Notes: generated by a model from the letters alone, not told the origin. A DNA stretch of 64,000 nt from Planktothrix sp. PCC 11201 (GCF_900009135.1 NZ_LT797711.1:1-64000), one strand, 5' to 3'. Positions 38,562-48,072 are shown, counted from the first letter of the stretch. Program-made: numbers and translations.

Positions 38562-40064
38562 ATGACCGATAAAAAACCGAACATTGTCGTTATTTGGGGG
38601 GACGATATTGGTCAATCTAACCTCAGTTGTTATACTCACGGTTTGATGGGCTATAAAACCCCTAATATTGATCGAATTGCCAAAGAGGGGATGCTATTTA
38701 CCGACTCCTACGCCGAGCAGAGTTGTACCGCCGGGCGATCAGCTTTCATCACGGGTCAATGCGTTTTTCGCACAGGTTTAAGCAAAGTCGGGATGCCGGG
38801 AGCCGACCTGGGGATGCGTTCCGAAGATCCGACTATTGCCGAACTTCTGAAGCCCCTGGGTTACGCCACCGGACAATTTGGTAAAAACCACCTGGGCGAC
38901 AAAGACGAAATGCTGCCCACCAACCACGGCTTTGACGAGTTTTTTGGTAATCTCTATCACCTGAACGCAGAAGAAGAACCGGAATTACGAGACTATCCCC
39001 CGGCCGCCGACTTTCCCAACTTCAAGAAAAATTTTGGCCCGCGCGGTGTCCTCGACTGTAAAGCCAACCCAGACGGGACTCAAACCATTGTCGATACGGG
39101 TGCGCTGACCAAGAAACGGATGGAAACCATTGATGATGAAGTGCTGGCCAAAGCCAAGGATTTTATTGATCGCCAGGTGAAAGCAGGTATTCCCTTCTTC
39201 CTCTGGTTTAATACGACCCATATGCACTTCCGCACCCATGCTAAGGCTGAAAGTGTAGGGCAGTCTGGACGCTGGCAGTCAGAATACCACGATGTGATGA
39301 TTGACCATGACAAGTGCGTTGGGGAATTGCTCAATTATCTCGATGCCCTCGGGATCACCGATAATACATTTGTCATGTATAGCACCGATAACGGCCCCCA
39401 CATGAACTCCTGGCCTGATGCCGGGATGACCCCTTTTCGGAGTGAAAAAAATACGAACTGGGAAGGGGCCTTCCGTGTCCCCAAGTTGGTGCGCTGGCCA
39501 GGTGTGATTCAGCCGGGTAGTGTCTCGAATGAAATTGTTAGTCATCTGGACTGGTTGCCAACTTTTTTGGCGATCGCAGGTGATCCAGACATTAAAGAAA
39601 AACTACTCACAGGCTACCAAGCGGGGAATAAAACCTTCAAGGTACATCTGGATGGCTATAACCTAGTGCCTTATCTCAAAGGCGAGGTGGAAAAAAGCCC
39701 ACGAGTCGAATACTTTTACTTTAGTGATGATGGCGACCTGATGGCATTGCGCTTTGACCACTGGAAGACGGTTTTCATGGAACAACGGGTAAAAGGGACT
39801 TGCCAAATCTGGGCCGAACCCTTGGTCACGTTGCGAGTTCCGAAACTGTTTAATCTCCGCACCGATCCCTATGAGCGTGCAGATATTACCTCAAATACCT
39901 ATTGGGATTGGATGTTTGATCACATTCCTTTAGTATTGGCTGCCCAGCCTATAGTTGCCAAATTTATCGCAACTTTCCAAGAGTTTCCCCCACGCCAAAA
40001 AGCTGCCAGTTTTACGGTTGATCAGGTGATGGAAAAAATTACCTCTGGTATTGCCAGTCGTTAG
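38562..40064 (+). CDS. Arylsulfatase-type sulfatase
   Basis: 500 residues, alkaline-phosphatase fold. It hydrolyses sulfate esters. Metal ligand D14-D15 in VVIWGDDIGQSN. The active-site motif SCTAGRS has Cys55 (to become formylglycine) and Arg59; it is C-T-A-G-R, not the more common C-x-P-x-R. TDNGPHMNSW and the histidines of TTHMHFRTHA are further family ligands. AAGGAG precedes the ATG. The substrate is unknown. The gene is GC-richer than its neighbours (about 57% in a sampled 60-bp stretch at 39001 compared with ~40% around), so it may be acquired. A maturase for the Cys is not in the window. Confidence 0.9.
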   Translation: MTDKKPNIVVIWGDDIGQSNLSCYTHGLMGYKTPNIDRIAKEGMLFTDSYAEQSCTAGRSAFITGQCVFRTGLSKVGMPGADLGMRSEDPTIAELLKPLGYATGQFGKNHLGDKDEMLPTNHGFDEFFGNLYHLNAEEEPELRDYPPAADFPNFKKNFGPRGVLDCKANPDGTQTIVDTGALTKKRMETIDDEVLAKAKDFIDRQVKAGIPFFLWFNTTHMHFRTHAKAESVGQSGRWQSEYHDVMIDHDKCVGELLNYLDALGITDNTFVMYSTDNGPHMNSWPDAGMTPFRSEKNTNWEGAFRVPKLVRWPGVIQPGSVSNEIVSHLDWLPTFLAIAGDPDIKEKLLTGYQAGNKTFKVHLDGYNLVPYLKGEVEKSPRVEYFYFSDDGDLMALRFDHWKTVFMEQRVKGTCQIWAEPLVTLRVPKLFNLRTDPYERADITSNTYWDWMFDHIPLVLAAQPIVAKFIATFQEFPPRQKAASFTVDQVMEKITSGIASR

Positions 40065-40075
40065 GGGTATCACCC

Positions 40076-40116
40076 GTAGTGAGTCCTTCAGGACTCAGCC
40101 CTAAAGGGCTTACTAC
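40076..40116. repeat. GTAGTGAGTCCTTCAGGACTC double-hairpin repeat, second copy
   Basis: Same element as 32611-32665 without the middle spacer: GAGTCC-TTCA-GGACTC next to AGCCC-TAAA-GGGCT, flanked by GTAGT and ACTAC. It lies between the sulfatase and pyrF. Confidence 0.85.
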
Positions 40117-40142
40117 GGTTTGAGTACAATTTATAATTGAAA

Positions 40143-40853
40143 ATGAGCTTAGATAAAATTATTGTTCCCTTGGATGTTCCCACAAAAGAAGATGCGATCG
40201 CCCTGGTGGAAAAACTGCCTCAAGTCACCTTCTGGAAAGTTGGTTTAGAATTATTTGTTAGTTGTGGCCCAGAAATTTTAACTTTCCTCAAATCTCAAGA
40301 AAAACGCATTTTTCTGGATTTGAAATTCCATGATATTCCGAATACCGTTGCTGGCGCTTGTCGGTCTGCTTCTCGATATGGTGTGGATTTAATTACCCTC
40401 CACGCAACGGCCGGAAAAACAGCCCTGAAAGCCGCACAAATCGCCGCCGAAGATGGCGCAAAGGAGGCGGGTTATCCCGTCCCTAAATTAATCGCTATTA
40501 CCCTATTAACCAGTTTAAATTCTAGGGATTTAGCCTTTGATTTAAAAGTGCCTTTAGAATTACCGGAATATGCCTTACAAATGGCCTTATTAGCTCAAGA
40601 AAGTGGGTTAGCGGGGGCCGTTTGTTCTCCCCAGGAAGTCGCCCAACTCCGTCAAACCTGCGGGGATGAGTTTCTATTAGTTTGTCCGGGGGTACGTCCG
40701 GTTTGGGCAGATAAAGGCGATCAACAACGAACTTTTACCCCCTCCGAAGCGCTCAAAGCCGGGGCAAATTATCTGGTTATTGGACGCCCGATCACCGCCG
40801 CCGATGACCCGGTTACGGCCCTAGAACGTATTATTGAATCAGTCATCAGTTAA
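40143..40853 (+). CDS. pyrF: Orotidine 5'-phosphate decarboxylase
   Basis: Last step of UMP synthesis. 236 residues from ATG 40143. The catalytic network D59-x-K61-x-x-D64 is in [31 protein letters not shown] and [19 protein letters not shown] are the phosphate-binding end. An upstream TTG adds only two codons. The last codons and stop (ESVIS, TAA) fall in a dispersed repeat, so the C-terminus may have been reshaped by it. Confidence 0.95.
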   Translation: MSLDKIIVPLDVPTKEDAIALVEKLPQVTFWKVGLELFVSCGPEILTFLKSQEKRIFLDLKFHDIPNTVAGACRSASRYGVDLITLHATAGKTALKAAQIAAEDGAKEAGYPVPKLIAITLLTSLNSRDLAFDLKVPLELPEYALQMALLAQESGLAGAVCSPQEVAQLRQTCGDEFLLVCPGVRPVWADKGDQQRTFTPSEALKAGANYLVIGRPITAADDPVTALERIIESVIS

Positions 40854-40900
40854 CAGTCATCAGTCATCAGTCATCTAATAACTGATAACTGTTAACTGAT
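40838..40900. repeat. CAGTCATCAGTTAACAGT repeat between pyrF and crtH
   Basis: Tandem ATCAGTCATC units followed by an inverted AACTGATAACTGTTAACTGAT part. The left end includes the last codons and stop of pyrF; the right end borders the stop of convergent crtH. Same family as 8417 and 27573. Confidence 0.85.
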
Positions 40901-42444
40901 TATAGTCCCAGGTCAACGGCGACCCGATGGGCGCAGGCGAAGCCGGAGAAAGCGACAGCGTTTAATCCTTGGCCGGGGAAAGTGCTATCACCGACACAAT
41001 ATAACCCCCGGATGGATGTGCGGTTAAAGGGCATTCCTAGGAGTCCTTTTAATTTATGGGTGGGAATGGGGCCGTAGGTTCCATCCTGTCGGTTTAAAAA
41101 GCGACGATGCGATCGCGCGGTGCCCACTTCCATATAGTCTAAACCCGCATCTAACCCGGGGAAAAGTATTTCTAAACGATCAATAATTCTGCCCGCCGCC
41201 TGTTCTTTTTTGGCTTCATATTCTGATTCGGGTAATTTTTCCCAATCATCAATCCAACTAGGGGTAAAAGCATGAATAATATGATAGCCGACCGGGGCTA
41301 AACTCGGATCTAATAAAGTTGGAATTGACACAAAAATTGTGCCCTCGGGTTCCTCCATTTTATCCCAATTTTCCACAATAATATGGTGACAATCGGTTTC
41401 TGGGGGAAGGATGGAGGCTTCTACCCCTAAATGTAAACTCAAGAAACTGGGGGATTTTTGATAACGTTCTCGCCATTTTTTTTCCGCCCTAGGCATAGAT
41501 TCCAGGGGGATTAATTTACCAAAGGTATCCCAACGGGTGGCATTAGAAACGATTCTTTTCGCGCGATAAACTTTACCATCAACGAGTTCTACTCCCACTG
41601 CTTTTCCATTTTCTAATACAATTTGTTTAGCTCGGGCTTTATATTGAATTTGTCCACCAAATTTTTCTAATCCCTCGACTAATTTAATCGCAATTTGACC
41701 AACTCCACCTTTGGGATAGTTAATTCCTCCATAATGGCGATCGGAAAATACCATTCCGGCGTTGATCATTGGGGTTAAATCGGCGGGAACCACTGACCAG
41801 CAGTAACATTCAATATCAATAAACTTTAAAACTTCAGGATCAGTAATATAACGTTTGGCAATATCTCCGACATTTTGGGGTAAATACTGGACTAACCCTA
41901 AACATGATCCCGGTTCTTGGAAAAATACCCGCATTAAATAACGGGGTTCTTCCAAAGATAGCAACTCCATGGAGTTCAGACAGTTAAAGACGTTCCAGCA
42001 TTCATCATAAAATTTACGAATCCCTTTTTCTTCCTGGGGGAAGCGGGTAATTAGTTCTTGCAAAAATTTCTCATAATCTCGATGTACCCGTAATTTGAGA
42101 TCATTGGGTAGGTGATAATGAATTTGAACCGGATCGGGAATGGTTTCTAGGGTGACATCTACAGCTTGCAGGGCGCGGGTAAGTAGGTTGGTGGTTCCCT
42201 TGTCCCCAAAGCCAAAAATCATGGATGCACCGACATCAAATCGATATCCGTCCCGTTCAAAATATCCCGAACTTCCGCCCGGGATGATATAGCTTTCCAG
42301 GACGAGAACTTTCGCACCCTTGGCCGCTAATTGGGTCGCAGTCACCAGTCCTCCAATACCAGAACCAATGACAATTACGTCAAATTCCTGATCTGAGTCA
42401 GAACTAAATTCAGCAAAAGACTGGGATAGGTTAGAAACAGGCAT
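40900..42444 (-). CDS. crtH: Carotene isomerase (CRTISO type)
   Basis: FAD-dependent enzyme that turns cis-carotenes (prolycopene) to all-trans forms. 514 residues from ATG 42444. Rossmann motif [18 protein letters not shown] and the following [29 protein letters not shown] are diagnostic of CrtH. The C-terminus has [20 protein letters not shown]. Membrane-associated in thylakoids in known cases. It converges on pyrF with a repeat between. Confidence 0.95.
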   Translation of the reverse strand: MPVSNLSQSFAEFSSDSDQEFDVIVIGSGIGGLVTATQLAAKGAKVLVLESYIIPGGSSGYFERDGYRFDVGASMIFGFGDKGTTNLLTRALQAVDVTLETIPDPVQIHYHLPNDLKLRVHRDYEKFLQELITRFPQEEKGIRKFYDECWNVFNCLNSMELLSLEEPRYLMRVFFQEPGSCLGLVQYLPQNVGDIAKRYITDPEVLKFIDIECYCWSVVPADLTPMINAGMVFSDRHYGGINYPKGGVGQIAIKLVEGLEKFGGQIQYKARAKQIVLENGKAVGVELVDGKVYRAKRIVSNATRWDTFGKLIPLESMPRAEKKWRERYQKSPSFLSLHLGVEASILPPETDCHHIIVENWDKMEEPEGTIFVSIPTLLDPSLAPVGYHIIHAFTPSWIDDWEKLPESEYEAKKEQAAGRIIDRLEILFPGLDAGLDYMEVGTARSHRRFLNRQDGTYGPIPTHKLKGLLGMPFNRTSIRGLYCVGDSTFPGQGLNAVAFSGFACAHRVAVDLGL

Positions 42445-42795
42445 GACTGTCAACTCTCTTAAGCATTTCCTGACTGTACAGTGTAGCGTCTTACGCCCAA
42501 ATCAGAGAGTTCAATTTTCACCGTTTTCAGGAAAGGGGAATCACAATCAAGAAATTCGGGGTCAGCCTACCATTGCCGACTGCCCCGTTTGCCGATCCTT
42601 TTGAGAGGAGAACACTGAAAGTTAATATAGCTTTGTTGATAATTATTGTCAACACCTTGGGAAATTTTTTTTGCCTTGAGTGGGATAGGGGACTGGCGGG
42701 GGATAGTTTTGTGGCTCTGGATTCGGTGTACAATCAACGATTAATATAGTTAGTTTTAAGTCGGGAGTGTCGTCCCAGATAAATTTGTAGCCAGT
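42445..42795. other. Gap between divergent crtH and ilvN
   Basis: 351 bp holding the promoters of both genes. A possible -10, TACAAT, lies at about 42729 for ilvN, but no good -35. No gene is supported. Confidence 0.4.
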
Positions 42796-43326
42796 ATGAA
42801 ACACACCCTATCTGTTTTAGTGGAAGATGAAGCCGGAGTCCTGACGCGCATTGCGGGTTTATTTGCCCGTCGGGGGTTCAATATTGAGAGTTTGGCCGTG
42901 GGCCCGGCGGAACAATCGGGGATTTCTCGAATTACAATGGTGGTTCCTGGGGATGACCATATTATTGAACAGTTGACCAAACAACTCTACAAACTGATCA
43001 ATGTTCTGAAGGTGCAGGATATTACGGAAGTTCCCTGTGTGGAACGGGAGTTAATGCTATTGAAAGTTAATTACAATAGTAGTACCACTCGTTCTGAGAT
43101 TATTGAGTTGGCCCAGATTTTCCGGGCGCGGGTTGTGGATATTGGGGATGATTCCCTAACCATTGAGGTAGTGGGCGACCCGGGAAAAATGGTGGCTATT
43201 GTCCAGGTTTTAGGTAAGTTTGGAATTCGGGAAATTGCTCGGACGGGCAAAATTGTCTTGGTGCGCGAGTCGGGGGTCAATACGGAATTCCTGAAAAGTA
43301 AAGCTTCGGTGGAAGCGAGATTTTAG
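42796..43326 (+). CDS. ilvN: Acetolactate synthase small (regulatory) subunit
   Basis: Regulatory subunit of the first step of branched-chain amino acid synthesis. 176 residues. The N-terminal ACT domain ([35 protein letters not shown]) is the classic valine-binding fold. The C-terminal ALS domain follows ([33 protein letters not shown]). The catalytic subunit is not adjacent. A 28-bp palindrome lies 25 bp after the stop. Confidence 0.97.
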   Translation: MKHTLSVLVEDEAGVLTRIAGLFARRGFNIESLAVGPAEQSGISRITMVVPGDDHIIEQLTKQLYKLINVLKVQDITEVPCVERELMLLKVNYNSSTTRSEIIELAQIFRARVVDIGDDSLTIEVVGDPGKMVAIVQVLGKFGIREIARTGKIVLVRESGVNTEFLKSKASVEARF

Positions 43327-43351
43327 CTGAAACAGCAGAATCTTAAACCAA

Positions 43352-43379
43352 GTAGGGGCGAATGGCCATTCGCCCCTAC
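43352..43379. repeat. Perfect 28-bp palindrome after ilvN
   Basis: GTAGGGGCGAATGG and its exact complement meet without a loop (43352-43379). It resembles a common class of cyanobacterial dispersed palindromes. As RNA it would be a tight hairpin. Confidence 0.8.
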
Positions 43380-43515
43380 CGTGGCTTCTCAGATTTGTCG
43401 GACGTTTTAACTCGGATTTGATTAACAAATTGGGGTTGAGCGTCCTATTTTATTGGGTTTTAGGGGGTTGTAATGTTTTGTAAATTTTTTTCATCCGTTG
43501 TCGCACGAAGCTAGA

Positions 43516-43547
43516 AAGCCTAATTCCATCAGAATAGGAGCTTTTTT
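43516..43547 (+). terminator. Likely terminator upstream of the CRISPR promoter
   Basis: CCTAATTC (43519-43526) pairs with GAATAGG (43532-43538) with one bulge, and a six-T run follows (43542-43547). It would end ilvN transcripts before the array. Confidence 0.45.
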
Positions 43548-43569
43548 AAGATTTTTATGGATTTGGGGG

Positions 43570-43598
43570 TTGACTCGTTAGGAGAATTCGGTTATAGT
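43570..43598 (+). promoter_or_regulatory. CRISPR leader promoter
   Basis: TTGACT (43570-43575), a 17-bp spacer, then TATAGT (43593-43598): a near-consensus sigma-70 promoter. Transcription would start near 43605 and enter the first repeat about 128 bp later. The repeat ends in GGAAAC, as in other cyanobacterial arrays transcribed in this direction. Confidence 0.75.
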
Positions 43599-43732
43599 CT
43601 TGAATATCGAGAAATTTACAGGTTCGGGCAGTTGAAAACAACCTATTTTAGTTTTTATACCAGCCATACATCCGTAGTCTCGCGCAAACGCACTTTGAAA
43701 ACTAAATAGGGTAAGGTTTCCAGAAGGGTAGG

Positions 43733-44975
43733 GTTAGTTTCTATCTTTTCCCCGCAAGGGGACGGAAACAGTTAGTGTATGTCCTTAAGTTTTACCTATT
43801 AATGTTAGTTTCTATCTTTTCCCCGCAAGGGGACGGAAACTACCCGTTGTGTCCTTCCACTTTAACTTTCGGTTTTGCGTTAGTTTCTATCTTTTCCCCG
43901 CAAGGGGACGGAAACTAGGTATCCCTTTAGCTACTAAGGCTAATGGTTCTGATGTATTAAAGGAGTGTTAGTTTCTATCTTTTCCCCGCAAGGGGACGGA
44001 AACGACGTATACCCCCTTTAATGGGTATACCTTTCTCATGTTCAGTTAGTTTCTATCTTTTCCCCGCAAGGGGACGGAAACGTTTTACGGTTAACACCTT
44101 CAGCAGCAGCAGCAGCTTGTCCTGTTAGTTTCTATCTTTTCCCCGCAAGGGGACGGAAACTTCAGGGTATAGAAACGACCCATTCATAATTCAAATCTTA
44201 GTGCATGAGTTTGGTTAGTTTCTATCTTTTCCCCGCAAGGGGACGGAAACCATTAGGCGGGTCTCTCTCATCATCTAAGAAAAGTTTGTATGTGTTAGTT
44301 TCTATCTTTTCCCCGCAAGGGGACGGAAACCAGACACTCAAGTGTTCGACAATATTGAGTGTCGATTTCTAGAAGGGAAGTTAGTTTCTATCTTTTCCCC
44401 GCAAGGGGACGGAAACTCAAGTATCCAATTGATTAAGTCCCTTTGGCTATCTATATCCAGTTAGTTTCTATCTTTTCCCCGCAAGGGGACGGAAACAGCT
44501 GTTGAACATGAAGGTGTTTGGCAATTACCAGAAGCAGTGTTAGTTTCTATCTTTTCCCCGCAAGGGGACGGAAACAATCAGAGTAGCTTGATATACTGAC
44601 ATTACAGAAGCAGTGTTAGTTTCTATCTTTTCCCCGCAAGGGGACGGAAACTTCTTCTCCAACCGACACACCAACAAAAACTTGAACTCCTTTAGTTAGT
44701 TTCTATCTTTTCCCCGCAAGGGGACGGAAACTACATAGTAATCAGTAGGAAATGATGCAAGACTTCCATCCATGTTAGTTTCTATCTTTTCCCCGCAAGG
44801 GGACGGAAACAATGAAAGTATTTTCCCATACTTGGATGAATTTAGCCATGGTATTGTTAGTTTCTATCTTTTCCCCGCAAGGGGACGGAAACTTCAGTGA
44901 TGTTGAGAACATCGTAACTTGGAGTGTTGTAAACACCTGTTAGTTTCTATCTTTTCCCCGCAAGGGGACGGAAAC
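43733..44975 (+). CRISPR. CRISPR array: 16 repeats, 15 spacers
   Basis: Sixteen identical 37-bp repeats, beginning GTTAGTTTCTATCTTTTCC and ending GCAAGGGGACGGAAAC, start at 43733, 43804, 43879, 43967, 44045, 44124, 44214, 44294, 44380, 44460, 44539, 44615, 44695, 44774, 44856 and 44939. The centre CCCC-GCAA-GGGG is a hairpin. Spacers run from 34 to 53 nt (34, 38, 51, 41, 42, 53, 43, 49, 43, 42, 39, 43, 42, 45, 46). The -GGGGAC-x-GAAAC end matches Synechocystis-type arrays, so the forward strand is probably crRNA sense and the leader is on the left. No repeat is degenerate. No cas gene is in the window, so processing would depend on Cas proteins elsewhere. Subtype is not assigned. Confidence 0.98.
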
Positions 44976-45158
44976 TCAGAAACTGTAACAACGCTCAAGT
45001 GGTAATCTGTCAGGCATTTAAACGGCTACACATCCCCATAATTAAGGGTTTTTGGTCTTTTTGCAAAAAAAGTTGATTTTTAAGTCATTTTTACAAAAAA
45101 TTGTTAAAATAGAGAAAGGTGAGCGATCGCGCAGTGTCGAAACTCATCAGAAACCATC

Positions 45159-45599
45159 ATGAATCAAGAAGATTGTTTAGCCGTTTATCAGGCACTTGTA
45201 GAGATGCTAAACTCTATAAAATTGGGGTGGGTAACCGAACAAGTTGCCGATGTAATTAGTGCGGGAAAAACTACCGAAGAATTGGTATCAGGACGGAAAT
45301 CTCCTGATTTAAAGTTAAATTATTATACACCCCAAGAACAACTATTACTTTTAATTAATGCGATTGAGAAATCCGTCATTAATACCGGAGAAATCGAAAC
45401 AGAAATTCTGGATATTTTCAGCCATGAAGCCCAAAATAGTGATTTAAAACCAGAATTGAGATTTACCTCCTCGGTGGATGGAAAAGGTACAGTGTTTAAA
45501 TATAGTATTGAATCTGTTAATAGCCGCCAACAACACCGCCAAGAATTAAAAAAATTGCTGGAACAATTACGTCAGGAGATGGAAACCGATGTCGATTAA
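45159..45599 (+). CDS. Unknown protein, first gene of a CRISPR-adjacent operon
   Basis: 146 residues, no known family recognised, no membrane segment. The N-terminus is helical (DCLAVYQALVEMLNSIKLGW), the middle acidic, and the end a charged coil (RQELKKLLEQLRQEMETD). It starts 184 bp after the last CRISPR repeat, with GCGATCGC in the leader. It overlaps the next gene by 11 bp, so both proteins are probably made together and may interact. Confidence 0.7.
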   Translation: MNQEDCLAVYQALVEMLNSIKLGWVTEQVADVISAGKTTEELVSGRKSPDLKLNYYTPQEQLLLLINAIEKSVINTGEIETEILDIFSHEAQNSDLKPELRFTSSVDGKGTVFKYSIESVNSRQQHRQELKKLLEQLRQEMETDVD

Positions 45600-46260
45600 T
45601 ACCGCTTTATTAGATAAGATAAATCAACAGTTAAAACAAAGTTTAAATCCCGATCTGCAAACCCTTAGAGATCTTGAGGATTGGTTTAAATTCTACATTT
45701 TCAATATTATTATCAAAGCCGCTCGGAATGAAGGAGCCTTAGTTTATTATCAAGATGTTTTGAAAAGAAATCCAGAAACCTTAGTGTTTCGCAGACGGGC
45801 GGGACAAATTTATGATCTGACCCAACCCTATACCCACGCCGTGATTGAATTTGAACAAAAACCGCCCTTAGAAATTCATTTGGGTGTGAAAATTCATGGG
45901 CGTTTAAGGGTGTTATATGATTGTGATGTTTGTGTTCTTTATAAAATGGAGGCCGAGAGTTGTCGGACGAATCAACGGGAACCCCGGGCATCTCGAATTT
46001 TTATGGCGATCAACTGTCAGCATTATGCCTCGGAATTGCGACTAGAATTTGCCCAAACTTTTCTAGCTTTTTCTTCGGAATTAAGGGTAGCGGGGGATTG
46101 TTATTTTGTTTCTAATAGTTCTTCCCCGGCCGTTGGTAAACTTTTGGCCAGTCGCAAACGAAAATGGGAATATGATATTGTGCCGAGTGAAACGAATAAT
46201 GTCAATCGGTTAATGTATGAATTTCAGACAAAATTTAAGGACTTCAAAGCCAAAAGTTAG
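45589..46260 (+). CDS. Unknown protein, possible restriction-endonuclease fold with altered active site
   Basis: 223 residues; AGGAG precedes the ATG inside the upstream gene. Residues about 80-175 show a beta-strand/Asp/beta-strand pattern: GRLRVLYDCDVCVLYK, then RIFMAINCQHYASELRLEFAQTFLAF. In PD-(D/E)XK enzymes the last part would read like V-E-C-K-H-Y; here E-x-K is N-x-Q (INCQHY). The fold call is by eye and unproven. If right, the protein may bind DNA or a partner without cutting it. It ends 93 bp before psbQ. Confidence 0.65.
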   Translation: MSINTALLDKINQQLKQSLNPDLQTLRDLEDWFKFYIFNIIIKAARNEGALVYYQDVLKRNPETLVFRRRAGQIYDLTQPYTHAVIEFEQKPPLEIHLGVKIHGRLRVLYDCDVCVLYKMEAESCRTNQREPRASRIFMAINCQHYASELRLEFAQTFLAFSSELRVAGDCYFVSNSSSPAVGKLLASRKRKWEYDIVPSETNNVNRLMYEFQTKFKDFKAKS

Positions 46261-46353
46261 CCAAATGTCCCCGAATCTGCAACAATATTAGAATCCCTGA
46301 TCGGAATAGATTGGGGATGTGTTTTTTTTAGTAACCTGAAAAACAGTTAGGAT

Positions 46354-46800
46354 ATGAAAGTTTATCGTTCAATTTTGGCCTGTGTCTTAGCCCTAGTCAC
46401 AACGTTTGTGGTCGGTTGCAGTTCTCCAAAAGCGGCAATTCCCACCACCTACACGGAAATTCAAATTCAACAGATCCAAAAACATAACACTGATATTTTA
46501 GCCCTGCGCGATCGCTTTACTACCGAACTTCCCCGGTATATTAGCACTCGGAATTGGGTACAAGTGGACACCTTTGTGCATGGGCCATTGGGTTCATTGT
46601 TGCAAGAAATGAATTATATTACTAAAAATTTGTTGCCCGATGTCCAGTCGAAAGCTCGTGAATTGTCCAGAGAAGTGTTTGAACATTTAGTAACGGTTTC
46701 TAAAGCCGCAGAAGCCCGTGATCCCATTCAAGCGGCTTCGGGATATCAAGAAGCTCTGAAAGATTTAGATTCATTCTTGAGTTTAGTCCCCAAAGCTTAG
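46354..46800 (+). CDS. psbQ: Photosystem II lipoprotein CyanoQ
   Basis: Lumenal extrinsic subunit of photosystem II that supports oxygen evolution. 148 residues with a lipoprotein signal (hydrophobic 6-20, then VVGC with Cys22). The mature part is a four-helix bundle (LALRDRFTTELPRYISTRNWVQVDTFVHGPLG, LSREVFEHLVTVSKAAEARD, ending LKDLDSFLSLVPKA) that matches CyanoQ. This is among the clearest cyanobacterial markers in the window. Confidence 0.9.
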   Translation: MKVYRSILACVLALVTTFVVGCSSPKAAIPTTYTEIQIQQIQKHNTDILALRDRFTTELPRYISTRNWVQVDTFVHGPLGSLLQEMNYITKNLLPDVQSKARELSREVFEHLVTVSKAAEARDPIQAASGYQEALKDLDSFLSLVPKA

Positions 46801-46805
46801 TCAAT

Positions 46806-46934
46806 TTGTTGTTGCGCCGTTGTTGCGCCGTTGTTGCGCTTCAGCGCACTCTTATTTCCCAGGGCTAAAGCCCAACAACTTATAAGAGGGGCTAAAGCCC
46901 AACAACGGGCAAGAGGGGCTGAAGCCCAACAACG
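46806..46934 (+). repeat. GTTGTTGCGC and GGGCTAAAGCCCAACAAC repeat cluster
   Basis: Three GTTGTTGCGC units, then three copies of a GGGCT(A/G)AAGCCCAACAAC hairpin unit separated by about 10 bp. Related to the palindrome at 25215. A long open frame runs through it into the next gene but is repeat sequence. Confidence 0.85.
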
Positions 46935-46950
46935 TTTTTTAAGATTTTTT

Positions 46951-48072
46951 ATGAATTCTATTGTTATTATTGGTTGCGGTGTAGTCGGAGCTACCATTGC
47001 CTATGAACTCTCCCAAAATCCAGATTTAAAGATTACTGTTATTGATCAAAATCCTCCGGCTCAAGGCTCAACAGGGGCGGCTTTGGGAGTTTTGATGGGA
47101 ATTATTAGCCAAAAAACGAAGGGAAGGGCGTGGCGACTGCGAGAGTTTAGTATGCAGCGTTATGAAACCCTAATTCCCGAATTAGAAGGGATTACGGGTA
47201 AAATTATTCCTTTTAATCGCCAAGGTATTTTATTATTATCCTATGGGGAAGATGAATTGGAAAAATGGCAAAATTTAATCAATTTACGTCGAAGTCAAGG
47301 ATTAGAATTGCAATGGTTAGATCCGGATCAAATTCAGGTTAAATATCCCCAGATTAATCCTGAAAAAGTATTAGGTGCGGTCTATTCTCCCCGGGATCGA
47401 CAAGTTGATCCAACGGCTTTAACTTTGGCGTTAGTCGAGGCGGCTAAAAGTCGGGGGGTGACATTTCAATTCGGTGTTAAGGTAGAATCTTTAGAAACTA
47501 TAAAAACAGCAAATAATCAGCAGGTTTGTCAAGGCTTGAAAACCAGTACAGGAGAATTTAAAAGTGATTGGGTTGTGTTGGCGACGGGGTTAGGAACAAC
47601 GCCGTTAATTTCTGCAATTCCTAGGGAAAATGAGCCAGAAAAATTAATTAATATTCGTCCAGTTTTAGGACAGGCTTTGCAAGTTCGTTGTCTGGAAACC
47701 TTGGGAAATTTAGGATTTGAACCTATAATTACGGGGAATGATATTCATATTGTCCCATTAGGAAATGCGGAATATTGGATTGGGGCAACGGTGGAATTTC
47801 CCGAACACGGAGATGAGATTTTAGCGAGTTCTGAACTATTGGATTTAGTGTTAAAAGGGGCGATCGCAATCTGTCCGGCTTTGGAAAACGCCACAATTAT
47901 GAAGCAATGGTCAGGGTTACGTCCCCGCCCTGACGGGATTCCAGCCCCTGTGATTGGGAATTTACCCGGGTTTGAGAATATTCTATTGGCTACTGGACAT
48001 TATCGCAATGGTGTGTTATTAGCACCAGCAACGGCGGATCAAATTCGTGGGATGATCAGGGTTGAGGGTTGA
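46951..48072 (+). CDS. FAD-dependent oxidoreductase (DadA/glycine oxidase type)
   Basis: 373 residues from ATG 46951. Rossmann motif SIVIIGCGVVGATIAYELS, then QGSTGAALGVLMG, and a C-terminal WSGLRPRPDGIPAPVIG...LLATGHYRNGVLLAPATAD typical of D-amino acid/glycine oxidases (ThiO/DadA group). Likely oxidises an amine or D-amino acid with FAD. Substrate unknown; ThiO-like thiazole synthesis is one option. A longer frame to 46831 passes through repeats and is rejected. Confidence 0.85.
   Translation: MNSIVIIGCGVVGATIAYELSQNPDLKITVIDQNPPAQGSTGAALGVLMGIISQKTKGRAWRLREFSMQRYETLIPELEGITGKIIPFNRQGILLLSYGEDELEKWQNLINLRRSQGLELQWLDPDQIQVKYPQINPEKVLGAVYSPRDRQVDPTALTLALVEAAKSRGVTFQFGVKVESLETIKTANNQQVCQGLKTSTGEFKSDWVVLATGLGTTPLISAIPRENEPEKLINIRPVLGQALQVRCLETLGNLGFEPIITGNDIHIVPLGNAEYWIGATVEFPEHGDEILASSELLDLVLKGAIAICPALENATIMKQWSGLRPRPDGIPAPVIGNLPGFENILLATGHYRNGVLLAPATADQIRGMIRVEG

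Noticed and set aside
43916-43966. Spacer 3 has an open frame reading GIPLATKANGSDVLKE
   Set aside because: A 17-codon stretch without a stop is common by chance; no conclusion about a coding target.
46831-46950. Long in-frame N-terminal extension of the FAD oxidoreductase
   Set aside because: It is made of GGGCTAAAGCCC repeats, and ATG 46951 gives the normal family start.
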